Source: an uncultured Capnocytophaga sp. (lineage in GTDB: Bacteria > Bacteroidota > Bacteroidia > Flavobacteriales > Flavobacteriaceae). From it: a DNA stretch of 13,813 bases. The translations under genes were made by a program, and so were the position numbers. This document shows positions 1-7,087 of the stretch, piece after piece. The first letter of the stretch is position 1. Each line of letters opens with the position of its first letter. The DNA lies in assembly GCA_915070235.1 (NCBI GenBank), contig CAJZFM010000026.1:1-13813 (forward strand), in the 5' to 3' direction. The notes under the pieces were generated by a model. The model ran no database searches. It was not told the DNA's origin and saw nothing but the letters and a program-made list of their open reading frames with translations.

Positions 1-2
1 AG

Positions 3-2018
3 CTTTTAGAATCATTGCTCAACCAATGGAAGAAACCCCACCTCGATTGGCATTGTCGTTTGCTCAAATGGCTTGCCCCTACCCAAGAGGAACTTTTAGC
101 TCATCAACAAACGCTCTTTGCCGTTTTAGGCACTGGGGTAGGCAGTGTAGTGAAAACCGTTATGGAATACATCGTGTCTATTGCTAATGCGCCACAGTTT
201 GATTTTGAGGGCTTCCGCGTGCAATTCCCGCTCGCCTTTACGGTAGAAAAGCAACCTAAAGCACTTCTTCAAGGAGTAGAGATTTTGGCAAAGGAGTTCA
301 AAAAACATCCCCCTACCGATGTCAGCTACCGCGAACAACTGGCAGTCCTCTTCACCCAACCCGATGTAAAACTACAAGAAGCTGTCGCTGAACTACTCAC
401 CACCTATTTCAACCAAGAAGGTCTCCCCGAAGTCATCGCACCTTACCGCGATTATCTAAAAGGCAAAGCCCAAAACCTCCTTGTAAGCCTAAGTCCATCA
501 GAATCGTCCGCCCCGTCCGATTTGTCCGACAGCTCAGCCTCGTCCGAGAAGTCCCAAACTGCCTGTGCGGCTCGCTCTGCCTATGCGGCTCTCACCCTAA
601 CCCCTATCATCTATCCCCTAACCCCTAATGAAACCCTCTTCCTCATCGGTGATTGTATCCGCGAGAAATCAGCCGCTACTATTGATGTTTTCTTTGATGC
701 TCTCGTGCGCTTGCAAGACCAAATCCCCGCGGATTATGCTGAGCAGATAAAACCTTACCTCAAGCAGCTTCTCGCTCGGGAGTGGTTTGTGGGAACGATG
801 CCTCTACTATACTTATTTTTAGACTCTTGGAGCAACCAAAGCGCTACCCCCCTTGTATATGATCCCGACAAGGAATGGAAAGAAATTCAAAAACTCTACA
901 AAGAACATAAATATTCGCAAGCCGACAAACTCGACAAACCAAGAGTGATGCACATAGCTGCTAATCAAGCACAGCAGACTTTCCCTTATCTCTTTAATAA
1001 AATAGCACGTACACTCCAAAAGCTCAAAGAGAAAGACACCTTGCCTTTCCTTTCTACTCCTACGCACGAACCTTTCTATATAGAGGCGGAAGTGTTGGTC
1101 GATAAGCTCTTGCAATACGAAGCCCAAGGCAAAGCCCCCGACCTCGACGACCTGATTGTCGCCTGCAACCGCCTGCTCTTTTGGGAGGTTTCGGCAGCAG
1201 CCAAAGAAAAAGCCCAACAGCTCAAAGGCGACTATGCGCCTGCTATTCAGTATTACTTAGGGCTTACTGATAAAATACAATTAAACGAAGCACTTTTGCC
1301 GTTATGGACGCAAATCACCCGTCTAAAACACCCTGATAAGGAGTTCAAAGTATTTGAAAATACTCAGGCAAAGAATATCCTTAGTGTAGTAAAGCCTTTC
1401 TATATCCGTTATGGTTGGGAGAAAAGAACTTATGCCAATGGTGAAGTAGGCGAAGAGTTCACCTATCACTGCAATCATTATTACAAATATGGCAAAGATA
1501 AAAGCCGTCCTACTCTTTACAACTATTACAATGCCAATGAAGGGGAACACACTTCGGCTCAAGAGGCAGAATATAAGCTAAGCCTCAACCCACACTATCC
1601 TGATGCGATATTATGTGCTTACATAGCGCTCTGGGCAACAATGAATGAGGCTGACCAAGTGCGCGATATGACTTTGCCTTTGGAAGCTGTATTGCGTTAT
1701 GACCTGCGTGTGCGCCACAGCGGTTGGCTGTATATAGGGGCGTGTTTGCTCTTTGAGAAACGCCCCTCACGTGATTTGGCGTATGAGTATATTTGTCAGG
1801 CGATTGCTCGTGGGGAAGACCTCAGCTACCTAAAGACCTATCTCGCTCAAGTACTGGCTTGGGATTACCTGCCTATCCCCCGCTTTATAGAGTTCTTAGA
1901 CCGTCCTAATACCCCCGCTGTAAAAGCCTTTGGGAAGGAAGTAGTAGCACTCTACTTGGAGGAAGTCAAAAAGCAAGACAAGTTACCGAGAAACCACAAG
2001 AAAATGACAAGTATATAA
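3..2018 (+). CDS. DUF6493-like helical-repeat protein, 5' partial
   Basis: The reading frame is open to the left edge (positions 3-14 read L-L-E-S before a TTG at 15), so TTG is probably not the true start and the N-terminus lies outside the window. At least 671 residues are visible, soluble, with no signal peptide or membrane segment. Long amphipathic helices, such as the stretch from ALLQGVEILAKEF to EVIAPYRDYLKGKAQNLL, suggest HEAT-like repeats. The pattern resembles DUF6493 proteins, which are often encoded beside SWIM zinc-finger, MoxR and vWA genes; a SWIM gene does occur at 8615. The family call is from memory of sequence style. Residues about 158-206 (counted from the TTG) form a Ser/Pro/Ala-rich linker built from short DNA repeats, and the last residues (K-M-T-S-I) lie in a heptamer array. 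The molecular function is unknown. Confidence 0.55.
   Translation, partial: LLESLLNQWKKPHLDWHCRLLKWLAPTQEELLAHQQTLFAVLGTGVGSVVKTVMEYIVSIANAPQFDFEGFRVQFPLAFTVEKQPKALLQGVEILAKEFKKHPPTDVSYREQLAVLFTQPDVKLQEAVAELLTTYFNQEGLPEVIAPYRDYLKGKAQNLLVSLSPSESSAPSDLSDSSASSEKSQTACAARSAYAALTLTPIIYPLTPNETLFLIGDCIREKSAATIDVFFDALVRLQDQIPADYAEQIKPYLKQLLAREWFVGTMPLLYLFLDSWSNQSATPLVYDPDKEWKEIQKLYKEHKYSQADKLDKPRVMHIAANQAQQTFPYLFNKIARTLQKLKEKDTLPFLSTPTHEPFYIEAEVLVDKLLQYEAQGKAPDLDDLIVACNRLLFWEVSAAAKEKAQQLKGDYAPAIQYYLGLTDKIQLNEALLPLWTQITRLKHPDKEFKVFENTQAKNILSVVKPFYIRYGWEKRTYANGEVGEEFTYHCNHYYKYGKDKSRPTLYNYYNANEGEHTSAQEAEYKLSLNPHYPDAILCAYIALWATMNEADQVRDMTLPLEAVLRYDLRVRHSGWLYIGACLLFEKRPSRDLAYEYICQAIARGEDLSYLKTYLAQVLAWDYLPIPRFIEFLDRPNTPAVKAFGKEVVALYLEEVKKQDKLPRNHKKMTSI
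504..592 (+). repeat. Intragenic 9-bp and 18-bp short repeats encoding a low-complexity linker
   Basis: GTCCG occurs at 506, 515 and 524 with exact 9-bp spacing and again at 542, two periods later. In frame this encodes x-Ser-Asp/Ala/Glu tripeptides. It is followed by a near-perfect 16-bp direct repeat (559-574 and 577-592, 14 of 16 identical, 18-bp offset) encoding A-C-A-A-R-S and A-Y-A-A-L-T. Both periods are multiples of three, so the frame is kept. Confidence 0.7.
597..631 (+). repeat. Intragenic heptamer array (CTAACCC type)
   Basis: Five consecutive 7-bp units, in strict phase, read CTAACCC, CTATCAT, CTATCCC, CTAACCC and CTAATGA. They are variants of the reverse complement of the TTAGGGG/TTAGTGA units in the intergenic arrays further right. 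They encode L-T-P-I-I-Y-P-L-T-P-N-E within the first gene. The array stays open only because this strand and frame happen to avoid a stop. Confidence 0.75.
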
Positions 2019-2092
2019 TGACTAACGACTAATGACAAGTGACTCATCATTAGTCACTTGTTATTAGTCATTAGTCACTTGTCACTAACACT
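2002..2092. repeat. Heptamer array with orientation flip between convergent genes
   Basis: Thirteen units keep exact 7-bp phase. The left part has AAATGAC, AAGTATA, TAATGAC, TAACGAC, TAATGAC and AAGTGAC; after a TCATCAT unit the orientation flips to TAGTCAC, TTGTTAT, TAGTCAT, TAGTCAC and TTGTCAC. The stop codon of the upstream gene (2016-2018) lies in the array, and the stop of the SusD gene (2091-2093) lies at its edge. It fills the whole space between the two convergent genes. Confidence 0.8.
2027..2069. terminator. Inverted repeat, possible bidirectional terminator
   Basis: Two 18-bp arms (2027-2044 and 2052-2069) are complementary at 17 of 18 positions; the exception is a G-U wobble in plus-strand RNA. 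The loop is 7 nt. It lies between the stops of two convergent genes, a natural terminator place. No U-tract follows on either strand, so it does not meet the usual intrinsic-terminator pattern and may simply reflect the orientation flip in the array. Confidence 0.35.
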
Positions 2093-3596
2093 ACTCGTTT
2101 TGAACCATATTAGGATTGGATTCCATTTCGGGTTTAGGAATTTGGTAAGTCCATTTTTCACTTTCTGCAGGTACTTCTACCTTGAGCAAGTGGTTAGAGC
2201 CTGCCTCATAGCGGTTGATACCTGTCTTCCAGCGTTTCCAGTCAAAGAAAGACGTACCCTCTCCCCATAGCTCTATACGGCGTTGTAGGCGTACTTCCTC
2301 GCGGAGTTGCTCCTGAGTGGTAAGAGCAGAAAGGTCATAGGCAGTGTCTTCTCGGTTGTCCTTTACCAAATATTCCAAGGCCGCTTTTGCATCATTTAAG
2401 AGGTTGTTTTCTACCAAGGCCTCTATATAGAGTAGGTAAGGATCTTCCCTACGAAGGTAGCAATAGTCGCTGGTAAAGTCCGAATTGGTTACATATTTCA
2501 CATTGGCATACTCAGGCAAGTGCCGATTCATGGCTCGGTACTTAGCTGCTATATCAGGGAACAAGGTTTCGTTGATATACAATTTTTTACGTACATCTTG
2601 GTTGCCTATTTTAGCATAGAGATTGCTATAGATGAGCTTGAAAGCACCCCCACCTGCATAACTATTAGGCATACTGTTGTCCATATGCGCATAGAAAGAG
2701 TTCCAGTAGGTTCTTGTCTCTTGGGTGATGTCAAATCCCCATAGCCAAGAGTTCATACTGATATCCCATTTCCCAGCCTGTACGTCTGCGCTGGGGGTAA
2801 GCGCAGGTCTATTCCCTTCAGTAGCAATAAGGGCATAATGCTGTACCTTTGGCCAATCTCCTTGGCAGGCATAGATTTTGGCCAAATAGGCAGCCCCTAC
2901 TGCCTTGTCTGCATCTGCTTTATTGTCAGGGGTAATCTGAAAGCGAGCATCATCCACCACCTTTAAGTCTGCTATCATTTGGTCATAGACCTGTTGCACC
3001 GTAGCACGAGGGAGCTTGTCGTCCCCAGGGTTAAGCATAAGGGGCACTCCTAAACTTCCCTGATTCCCCACATAGGTCTTGGCAAAGGTATTTACCAAAT
3101 AGTAATAAAAGATAGCGCGCATGGTCTTAAGCTCTGCATATTTCTGGAATACCTCTTGCTCTGTATTTGTATCAGGAGCTGTGGGGAAATAATCGGCCAA
3201 GACGGTATTGATAGAACTAATCTGCTTATAGAAGAAATTCCATACAAAGGCAGGACGACGGAAGTTGGCTTTCTTATTGTCAAAGTTATAGTCAAAGATA
3301 AACCAGCTACGAGAAGCCTGTACAAGGTCTAAGCCTGTATGGTCAAAACCTGCATCTACTGCCTTGAGACCAAAACCATCGTGGTTGGAATTCTGGGTAG
3401 CAGCATTGTTATTATAAATCCCTCTGAGTTCTATCTCCAAGAGTTGTTTTTTGTTTTTTGCATTGCCTTGGAGTTCTTTTTTCCTTTGGTCGGTCAAATA
3501 TTCATTCACCTCTGAGTCAAAAAAGTCCTTAGCACACCCTACAAACAAAACAGAGAGTAGGGCCATGGAAGCTATTTTCTTTATTTCTTTTTTCAT
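2091..3596 (-). CDS. RagB/SusD family outer-membrane nutrient-binding lipoprotein
   Basis: This 501-residue protein has a lipoprotein signal peptide (Lys-rich start, hydrophobic core, lipobox V-L-F-V-G-C with Cys21). Cys21 is followed by A-K-D-F-F-D; Lys-Asp close after the cysteine resembles the surface-lipoprotein export signal of Capnocytophaga, which supports surface display. The length is normal for SusD proteins. A TPR-like helical core and the family C-terminal signature I-P-K-P-E-M-E-S-N-P-N-M-V-Q-N are present. SusD proteins sit as a lid on SusC and capture glycans or other nutrients. The gene follows its SusC partner by 11 bp and must be co-transcribed with it. The substrate cannot be deduced: no hydrolase, sulfatase or peptidase is adjacent. 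The TAG stop falls at the edge of a heptamer array. Confidence 0.95.
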   Translation of the reverse strand: MKKEIKKIASMALLSVLFVGCAKDFFDSEVNEYLTDQRKKELQGNAKNKKQLLEIELRGIYNNNAATQNSNHDGFGLKAVDAGFDHTGLDLVQASRSWFIFDYNFDNKKANFRRPAFVWNFFYKQISSINTVLADYFPTAPDTNTEQEVFQKYAELKTMRAIFYYYLVNTFAKTYVGNQGSLGVPLMLNPGDDKLPRATVQQVYDQMIADLKVVDDARFQITPDNKADADKAVGAAYLAKIYACQGDWPKVQHYALIATEGNRPALTPSADVQAGKWDISMNSWLWGFDITQETRTYWNSFYAHMDNSMPNSYAGGGAFKLIYSNLYAKIGNQDVRKKLYINETLFPDIAAKYRAMNRHLPEYANVKYVTNSDFTSDYCYLRREDPYLLYIEALVENNLLNDAKAALEYLVKDNREDTAYDLSALTTQEQLREEVRLQRRIELWGEGTSFFDWKRWKTGINRYEAGSNHLLKVEVPAESEKWTYQIPKPEMESNPNMVQNE

Positions 3597-3607
3597 AGGT
3601 CAAAATT

Positions 3608-6600
3608 TTAAAAAGTAACAGATAATCCCATAGAAACGGTACGAATAGGACTATATACCGCATAGGTGTTGGTTCCTCCTATACTTGCACGAGGATCTAA
3701 GCCTTGGCGTTTGCTCCACAAATACACATTATCGGCAGAGATATAGTAGCGCAATCTGCTTAATTTTAGTTTTTCAGTTACCTCTGGAGCAAAGGTATAG
3801 CCCAAGCTCAAGTTTCTTAAGGAAAGATAAGAGGCATCTATAAGGAAACGATCAGAAGTGGTTACTATATTTTGGCTATTGAATTGTAGGCGAGGCACAT
3901 CGGTATTGCGGTTCTCTGGTGTCCAGCGCTTGCGAATATCGGTATGCCAGCCTCCGCCATTCCCACCTGTCTGCATAAGTCCTAAATACTGAGAATCATA
4001 GAACTTACCTCCCAACTGGTAAGAGAACTGTAATGCCAAATCAAAGTTATAGAAATGTAGCGTAGTACCGAAACCTCCTTGCAAATCAGGTATGGCGCTA
4101 CCTGCATACTGCAAGCTATTGACAGACTCATAATCAGCACTTTGCTTTAGCTCATACTCTCCTGTAGTCATATTCTTAATCCAGTATTGGGCATCTCCAT
4201 TATCAGGATTTACTCCACCCCATTTGACCATATAGAAGTCGTAGATACTTCCTCCCTCTTTCATAATCTGGTTACCACGAGTAAAGCCCTTTTCTCTGAG
4301 TTCATCAGGAAGTCTTGTAACTGTATTCTTATAGTGTAAGCCGTTGAAATTGAAAGTCCAAGTAACTCTATCGGTCTTCACAGGAGTTAGCCCTATGGAG
4401 AACTCAACTCCTTGATTCTTCATATCCGCCACATTGCGGGGTTCGGAGGTAAAACCAGTGGAGGCAGGTACAGGCATATTGAATAACAAATCATTGGTCT
4501 TTTTATAGAAAAAGTCAACATCTATCGTTAGACGATTATCCCATAGGGCAGCTTCCACCCCTGTATTGAAGTTACCACTCTCTTCCCAAGTAATGTTCCT
4601 ATTACCTTTGTAGAGTGCCTTAAGCCCTGGATTTTTACCATCAGAGCTCACACTGTACAAGGACATATAAGGAGTATAAGAACGAGTGCTGGTTCCAGGT
4701 AGGTAGATATAGTCATTACCCTGTACCCCATAGCTGGCTTTGAGCTTCAAGCTATTGATAAGGCTTACTTTTTCAAAGAATTTCTCATTGCTCAAGAGCC
4801 ATGAAGCACCCACTGACCAGAAAGTACCCCAGCGGTTTTCAGGTGCAAATACCGAAGAAGCATCGCGACGTAAGCTGGCCGAAAGGAAATACTTCTGTTT
4901 GTAATTTCCATTGAGCTGACCGAAATAGCCTTCCACAGCATAGGTACGGTCATAGGACGAAAGAGCTGTGGTTACTGCTGCATTGTCAAAGGCGGAATTG
5001 CTCGGATCCACGAAATTATTCTTGGTTCCTGCGATAGTACCCAAGCGTTTTTTATAGGTTTCGTGTCCTAAGAGGGCTTCTAGAGCATAATCAGTCCAAT
5101 CCTTGTTATACCTTAGGAGTTGGTTGAAGGTCATCACTATATCATTAGAGCTATACTTAGTAGAAGACCCGTTATAAGTCTTTCCTGCACCTCCTATAGG
5201 AGTCGTATATTCGTTAGAATTATAGAAATCCCCATAGAAATTCCCTGTAGTGGAGAACTTCAATCCCTCCACAATACTCATATCCAAGGAAAGTGCTTGG
5301 TTGAAATAGTAGTCCTTATATAGGTCAATGTCCTCATTCTGGGTAGCTACAGGGTTGGTATTTTCGTTATACTTACGTGATTCCCCAAAGTCATACTCTC
5401 CTGTTGGGTTGCCATTGTCATCATGCCTATATACAGGATAGATAGGAGCTATATTACGTGTCCAAGAGAAAGGGTTGGAATAAGAGTTTTGTTTCTCTGT
5501 CCCTTGTTGTTGTGTATGAGAGAGCATGGAAGAGGTATTAACCTTGAGCCATGGGGCTATTTCTCCTTTGTAAGAAAAGCGCATGGTATAGCGGTTAAAA
5601 TAAGAGTTCATATTGTACCCCTCATCGCCTAAGTAACCAAGGGAGAAATAGAAACTGTTGAACTCTGTTCCTTTGGTTAGGCTTAGGTTATGTTCCTTAC
5701 GTACGCGGGTATTGAACAAGGCTTTTTCCCAGTTGTTAAAATCAGCATCCTTGTAGCGTATTGTTGCCTGTGGGTTGAGCTTTCCGTCAGCACCTACCAG
5801 TTGGTTATCTGGCACATCATAGATATTGTAGCCCCTTCCTACATTAGGGATAAGGTTTTTGGAGGCAAAAGCTGCAGCAGCAGCAGCATCTCCACCCCCT
5901 CTGGCTTGGAAATAGCTTTGGTTATAGAGCGCATTCCAGAGGGTCTCGTAATATTCGGCAGGAGACTTGATGATGTCATACTCAGGAATACCGCGATAGT
6001 TGAACCCTACACGTGTATCCACTTGTATGGAGAGCTTGCCTCGTGCTCCCGACTTGGTCGTGATGATCACCACCCCATTGGCACCACGTGCCCCATATAG
6101 AGCAGAAGAAGCCGCATCCTTAAGCACATTGACCGCCTCAATATCGTTGTTGTTAATAGCACTCAAGCTCCCCGCGAAAGGTACCCCATCTACAATAATG
6201 AGAGGGTTACTGTTGGCATTGATAGAGCCAATCCCACGGATACGGATACTACTGCTGGAACCAGGTTGTCCTGTAGAAGTAGAGATCTGCACCCCAGAGA
6301 CACTCCCTTCGAGCGCCTTGGCCACGTCGGTAGTTTGTTTGTTTTGTATCTCTTCGGCTTTCACGGTAGCCATAGAACCTGTAAAGGATTTCTTATCGGC
6401 TGTACCATAGGCTACAGCTACCTTCTCAAATCCTACGAGTTCCTCTACATCGGGGAACATCACCACCTTTAGATGGGTGTTTTTCCCTACTTTCACCTCC
6501 TGTGTTGTGTAACCCACACTTGAGAACACAAGCACATCGTTTCGGTTCACTTTTAGTTCAAAGTTACCGTCGTTGTCCGTAGCCACTCCCTTGGTAGTCC

Positions 6601-6736
6601 CTTTGACCACCACAGAAACGCCCAACATACCTGAGCCTTCATCGTCCTTGACATTCCCTTTTATTTTCATCTCTTGGCCTAAAAGCCATAAAGGGAAGAA
6701 GACTAAAATCAATAGTAATCCTTTTTTGTTGTTCAT
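3608..6736 (-). CDS. SusC/RagA family TonB-linked outer-membrane protein
   Basis: This 1042-residue protein begins with a signal peptide (residues 1-20), followed by a carboxypeptidase-regulatory-like beta domain (about 24-93). A linker (about 100-113, F-E-K-V-A-V-A-Y-G-T) corresponds to the TonB-interacting region. The plug domain (about 115-230) has the typical segments R-I-R-G-I-G-S, N-P-L-I-I-V-D-G-V-P and G-A-R-G-A-N-G-V-V-I-I-T-T-K-S-G. The rest is a beta-barrel ending in G-L-S-V-T-F with a terminal Phe. There is no STN domain, so signalling to an anti-sigma factor is not expected. It is the first gene of a SusC-SusD operon importing a substrate through the outer membrane with TonB energy. 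A run of six Ala (residues 284-289) comes from a GCT-rich triplet tract. The substrate is unknown. Confidence 0.96.
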   Translation of the reverse strand: MNNKKGLLLILVFFPLWLLGQEMKIKGNVKDDEGSGMLGVSVVVKGTTKGVATDNDGNFELKVNRNDVLVFSSVGYTTQEVKVGKNTHLKVVMFPDVEELVGFEKVAVAYGTADKKSFTGSMATVKAEEIQNKQTTDVAKALEGSVSGVQISTSTGQPGSSSSIRIRGIGSINANSNPLIIVDGVPFAGSLSAINNNDIEAVNVLKDAASSALYGARGANGVVIITTKSGARGKLSIQVDTRVGFNYRGIPEYDIIKSPAEYYETLWNALYNQSYFQARGGGDAAAAAAFASKNLIPNVGRGYNIYDVPDNQLVGADGKLNPQATIRYKDADFNNWEKALFNTRVRKEHNLSLTKGTEFNSFYFSLGYLGDEGYNMNSYFNRYTMRFSYKGEIAPWLKVNTSSMLSHTQQQGTEKQNSYSNPFSWTRNIAPIYPVYRHDDNGNPTGEYDFGESRKYNENTNPVATQNEDIDLYKDYYFNQALSLDMSIVEGLKFSTTGNFYGDFYNSNEYTTPIGGAGKTYNGSSTKYSSNDIVMTFNQLLRYNKDWTDYALEALLGHETYKKRLGTIAGTKNNFVDPSNSAFDNAAVTTALSSYDRTYAVEGYFGQLNGNYKQKYFLSASLRRDASSVFAPENRWGTFWSVGASWLLSNEKFFEKVSLINSLKLKASYGVQGNDYIYLPGTSTRSYTPYMSLYSVSSDGKNPGLKALYKGNRNITWEESGNFNTGVEAALWDNRLTIDVDFFYKKTNDLLFNMPVPASTGFTSEPRNVADMKNQGVEFSIGLTPVKTDRVTWTFNFNGLHYKNTVTRLPDELREKGFTRGNQIMKEGGSIYDFYMVKWGGVNPDNGDAQYWIKNMTTGEYELKQSADYESVNSLQYAGSAIPDLQGGFGTTLHFYNFDLALQFSYQLGGKFYDSQYLGLMQTGGNGGGWHTDIRKRWTPENRNTDVPRLQFNSQNIVTTSDRFLIDASYLSLRNLSLGYTFAPEVTEKLKLSRLRYYISADNVYLWSKRQGLDPRASIGGTNTYAVYSPIRTVSMGLSVTF

Positions 6737-6866
6737 ATTCCAATTGTTTAACAGTTAAAAAATGCTATTAGAGGTGTTTTTTAAATAGCTCATTAATAAA
6801 TATTTGACTGTTATTTTAGTGTTACTATATTTTTACAAAAACCTATATAAGCCATTTAATAAATAA

Positions 6867-6878
6867 AAATACGTATTT
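6867..6878. promoter_or_regulatory. 12-bp palindrome at the predicted SusC transcription start
   Basis: AAATACGTATTT is a perfect 12-bp palindrome whose edge meets the predicted start of leftward transcription. A related half-site, GTACGTTT, occurs at 6890-6897. The location suits an operator, but the region is AT-rich and no regulator gene is present in the window. Confidence 0.3.
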
Positions 6879-6884
6879 ATGCCA

Positions 6885-6914
6885 CAAAAGTACGTTTTTT
6901 CTTGGATAAAACAA
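6885..6914 (-). promoter_or_regulatory. Candidate Bacteroidota promoter for the SusC-SusD operon
   Basis: On the minus strand the -7 element TACTTTTG (6892-6885) fits TAnnTTTG, and a TTG at 6914-6912 lies 19 bp upstream, within the usual spacing. Transcription would begin near 6878. It is the only element on this strand of the gap found with both boxes at a fitting distance. Confidence 0.55.
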
Positions 6915-6944
6915 ACAAAATACTCCTTTTTTTTATATCTAACG

Positions 6945-6958
6945 CAAAAATATTTTTG
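6945..6958. promoter_or_regulatory. 14-bp palindrome between divergent promoters
   Basis: CAAAAATATTTTTG is a perfect palindrome and reads as TAnnTTTG on both strands (6951-6958 on plus, 6952-6945 on minus). No well-spaced TTG supports it as a promoter on the minus strand. It could be a regulator site or a chance product of AT-rich sequence. Confidence 0.25.
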
Positions 6959-7031
6959 TCAAACATATTAACTTATTGATTTTCTTATGTCTATCTTTTC
7001 ATGTTAAGATTACAATAAGTCAATTTGTTTG

Positions 7032-7055
7032 TTTACTAATTTGCTAATTTGCCAA
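7032..7055 (+). repeat. Tandem octamer repeat overlapping the -33 region
   Basis: Three adjacent 8-bp units read TTTACTAA, TTTGCTAA and TTTGCCAA. The middle unit supplies the TTG taken as the -33 element of the rightward promoter. A gain or loss of one unit would move the alternative TTG relative to the -7 element. Confidence 0.6.
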
Positions 7056-7071
7056 TTATATCCTATATTTG
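7041..7071 (+). promoter_or_regulatory. Candidate Bacteroidota promoter for the WG-like/SWIM operon
   Basis: TTG at 7041-7043 and TATATTTG at 7064-7071 (fits TAnnTTTG) are separated by 20 bp. Transcription would start near 7077, leaving a leader of only about ten bases before the ATG at 7088, so the transcript would be almost leaderless. Confidence 0.65.
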
Positions 7072-7087
7072 CACTCAAAACTAAATC

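Larger units (their letters stand above)
6737..7087. promoter_or_regulatory. Divergent AT-rich regulatory region
   Basis: This 351-bp gap lies between the divergently transcribed SusC gene and the WG-like gene. No gene is visible. It holds one TAnnTTTG promoter candidate on each strand, two short perfect palindromes (6867-6878 and 6945-6958), a triplicated octamer (7032-7055), and a small near-palindrome, TTTAAC-A-GTTAAA (6747-6759), just upstream of the SusC start. If the leftward promoter is used, the SusC mRNA has a leader of about 140 nt with no clear Shine-Dalgarno sequence. Confidence 0.7.

Noticed and set aside
2027..2069. Transposon terminal inverted repeats
   Set aside because: The arms are 7 bp apart with no transposase in the window, and they are explained by the heptamer array flip.
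5870..5888. GCT triplet run in SusC as a phase-variation tract
   Set aside because: A triplet unit cannot shift the frame; it would only change the length of a six-Ala run.
5690..6410. Plus-strand ORFs of about 136 codons opposite the SusC gene
   Set aside because: They overlap well-supported SusC plug coding sequence and have no recognisable domain or start signal; they are antisense shadows.
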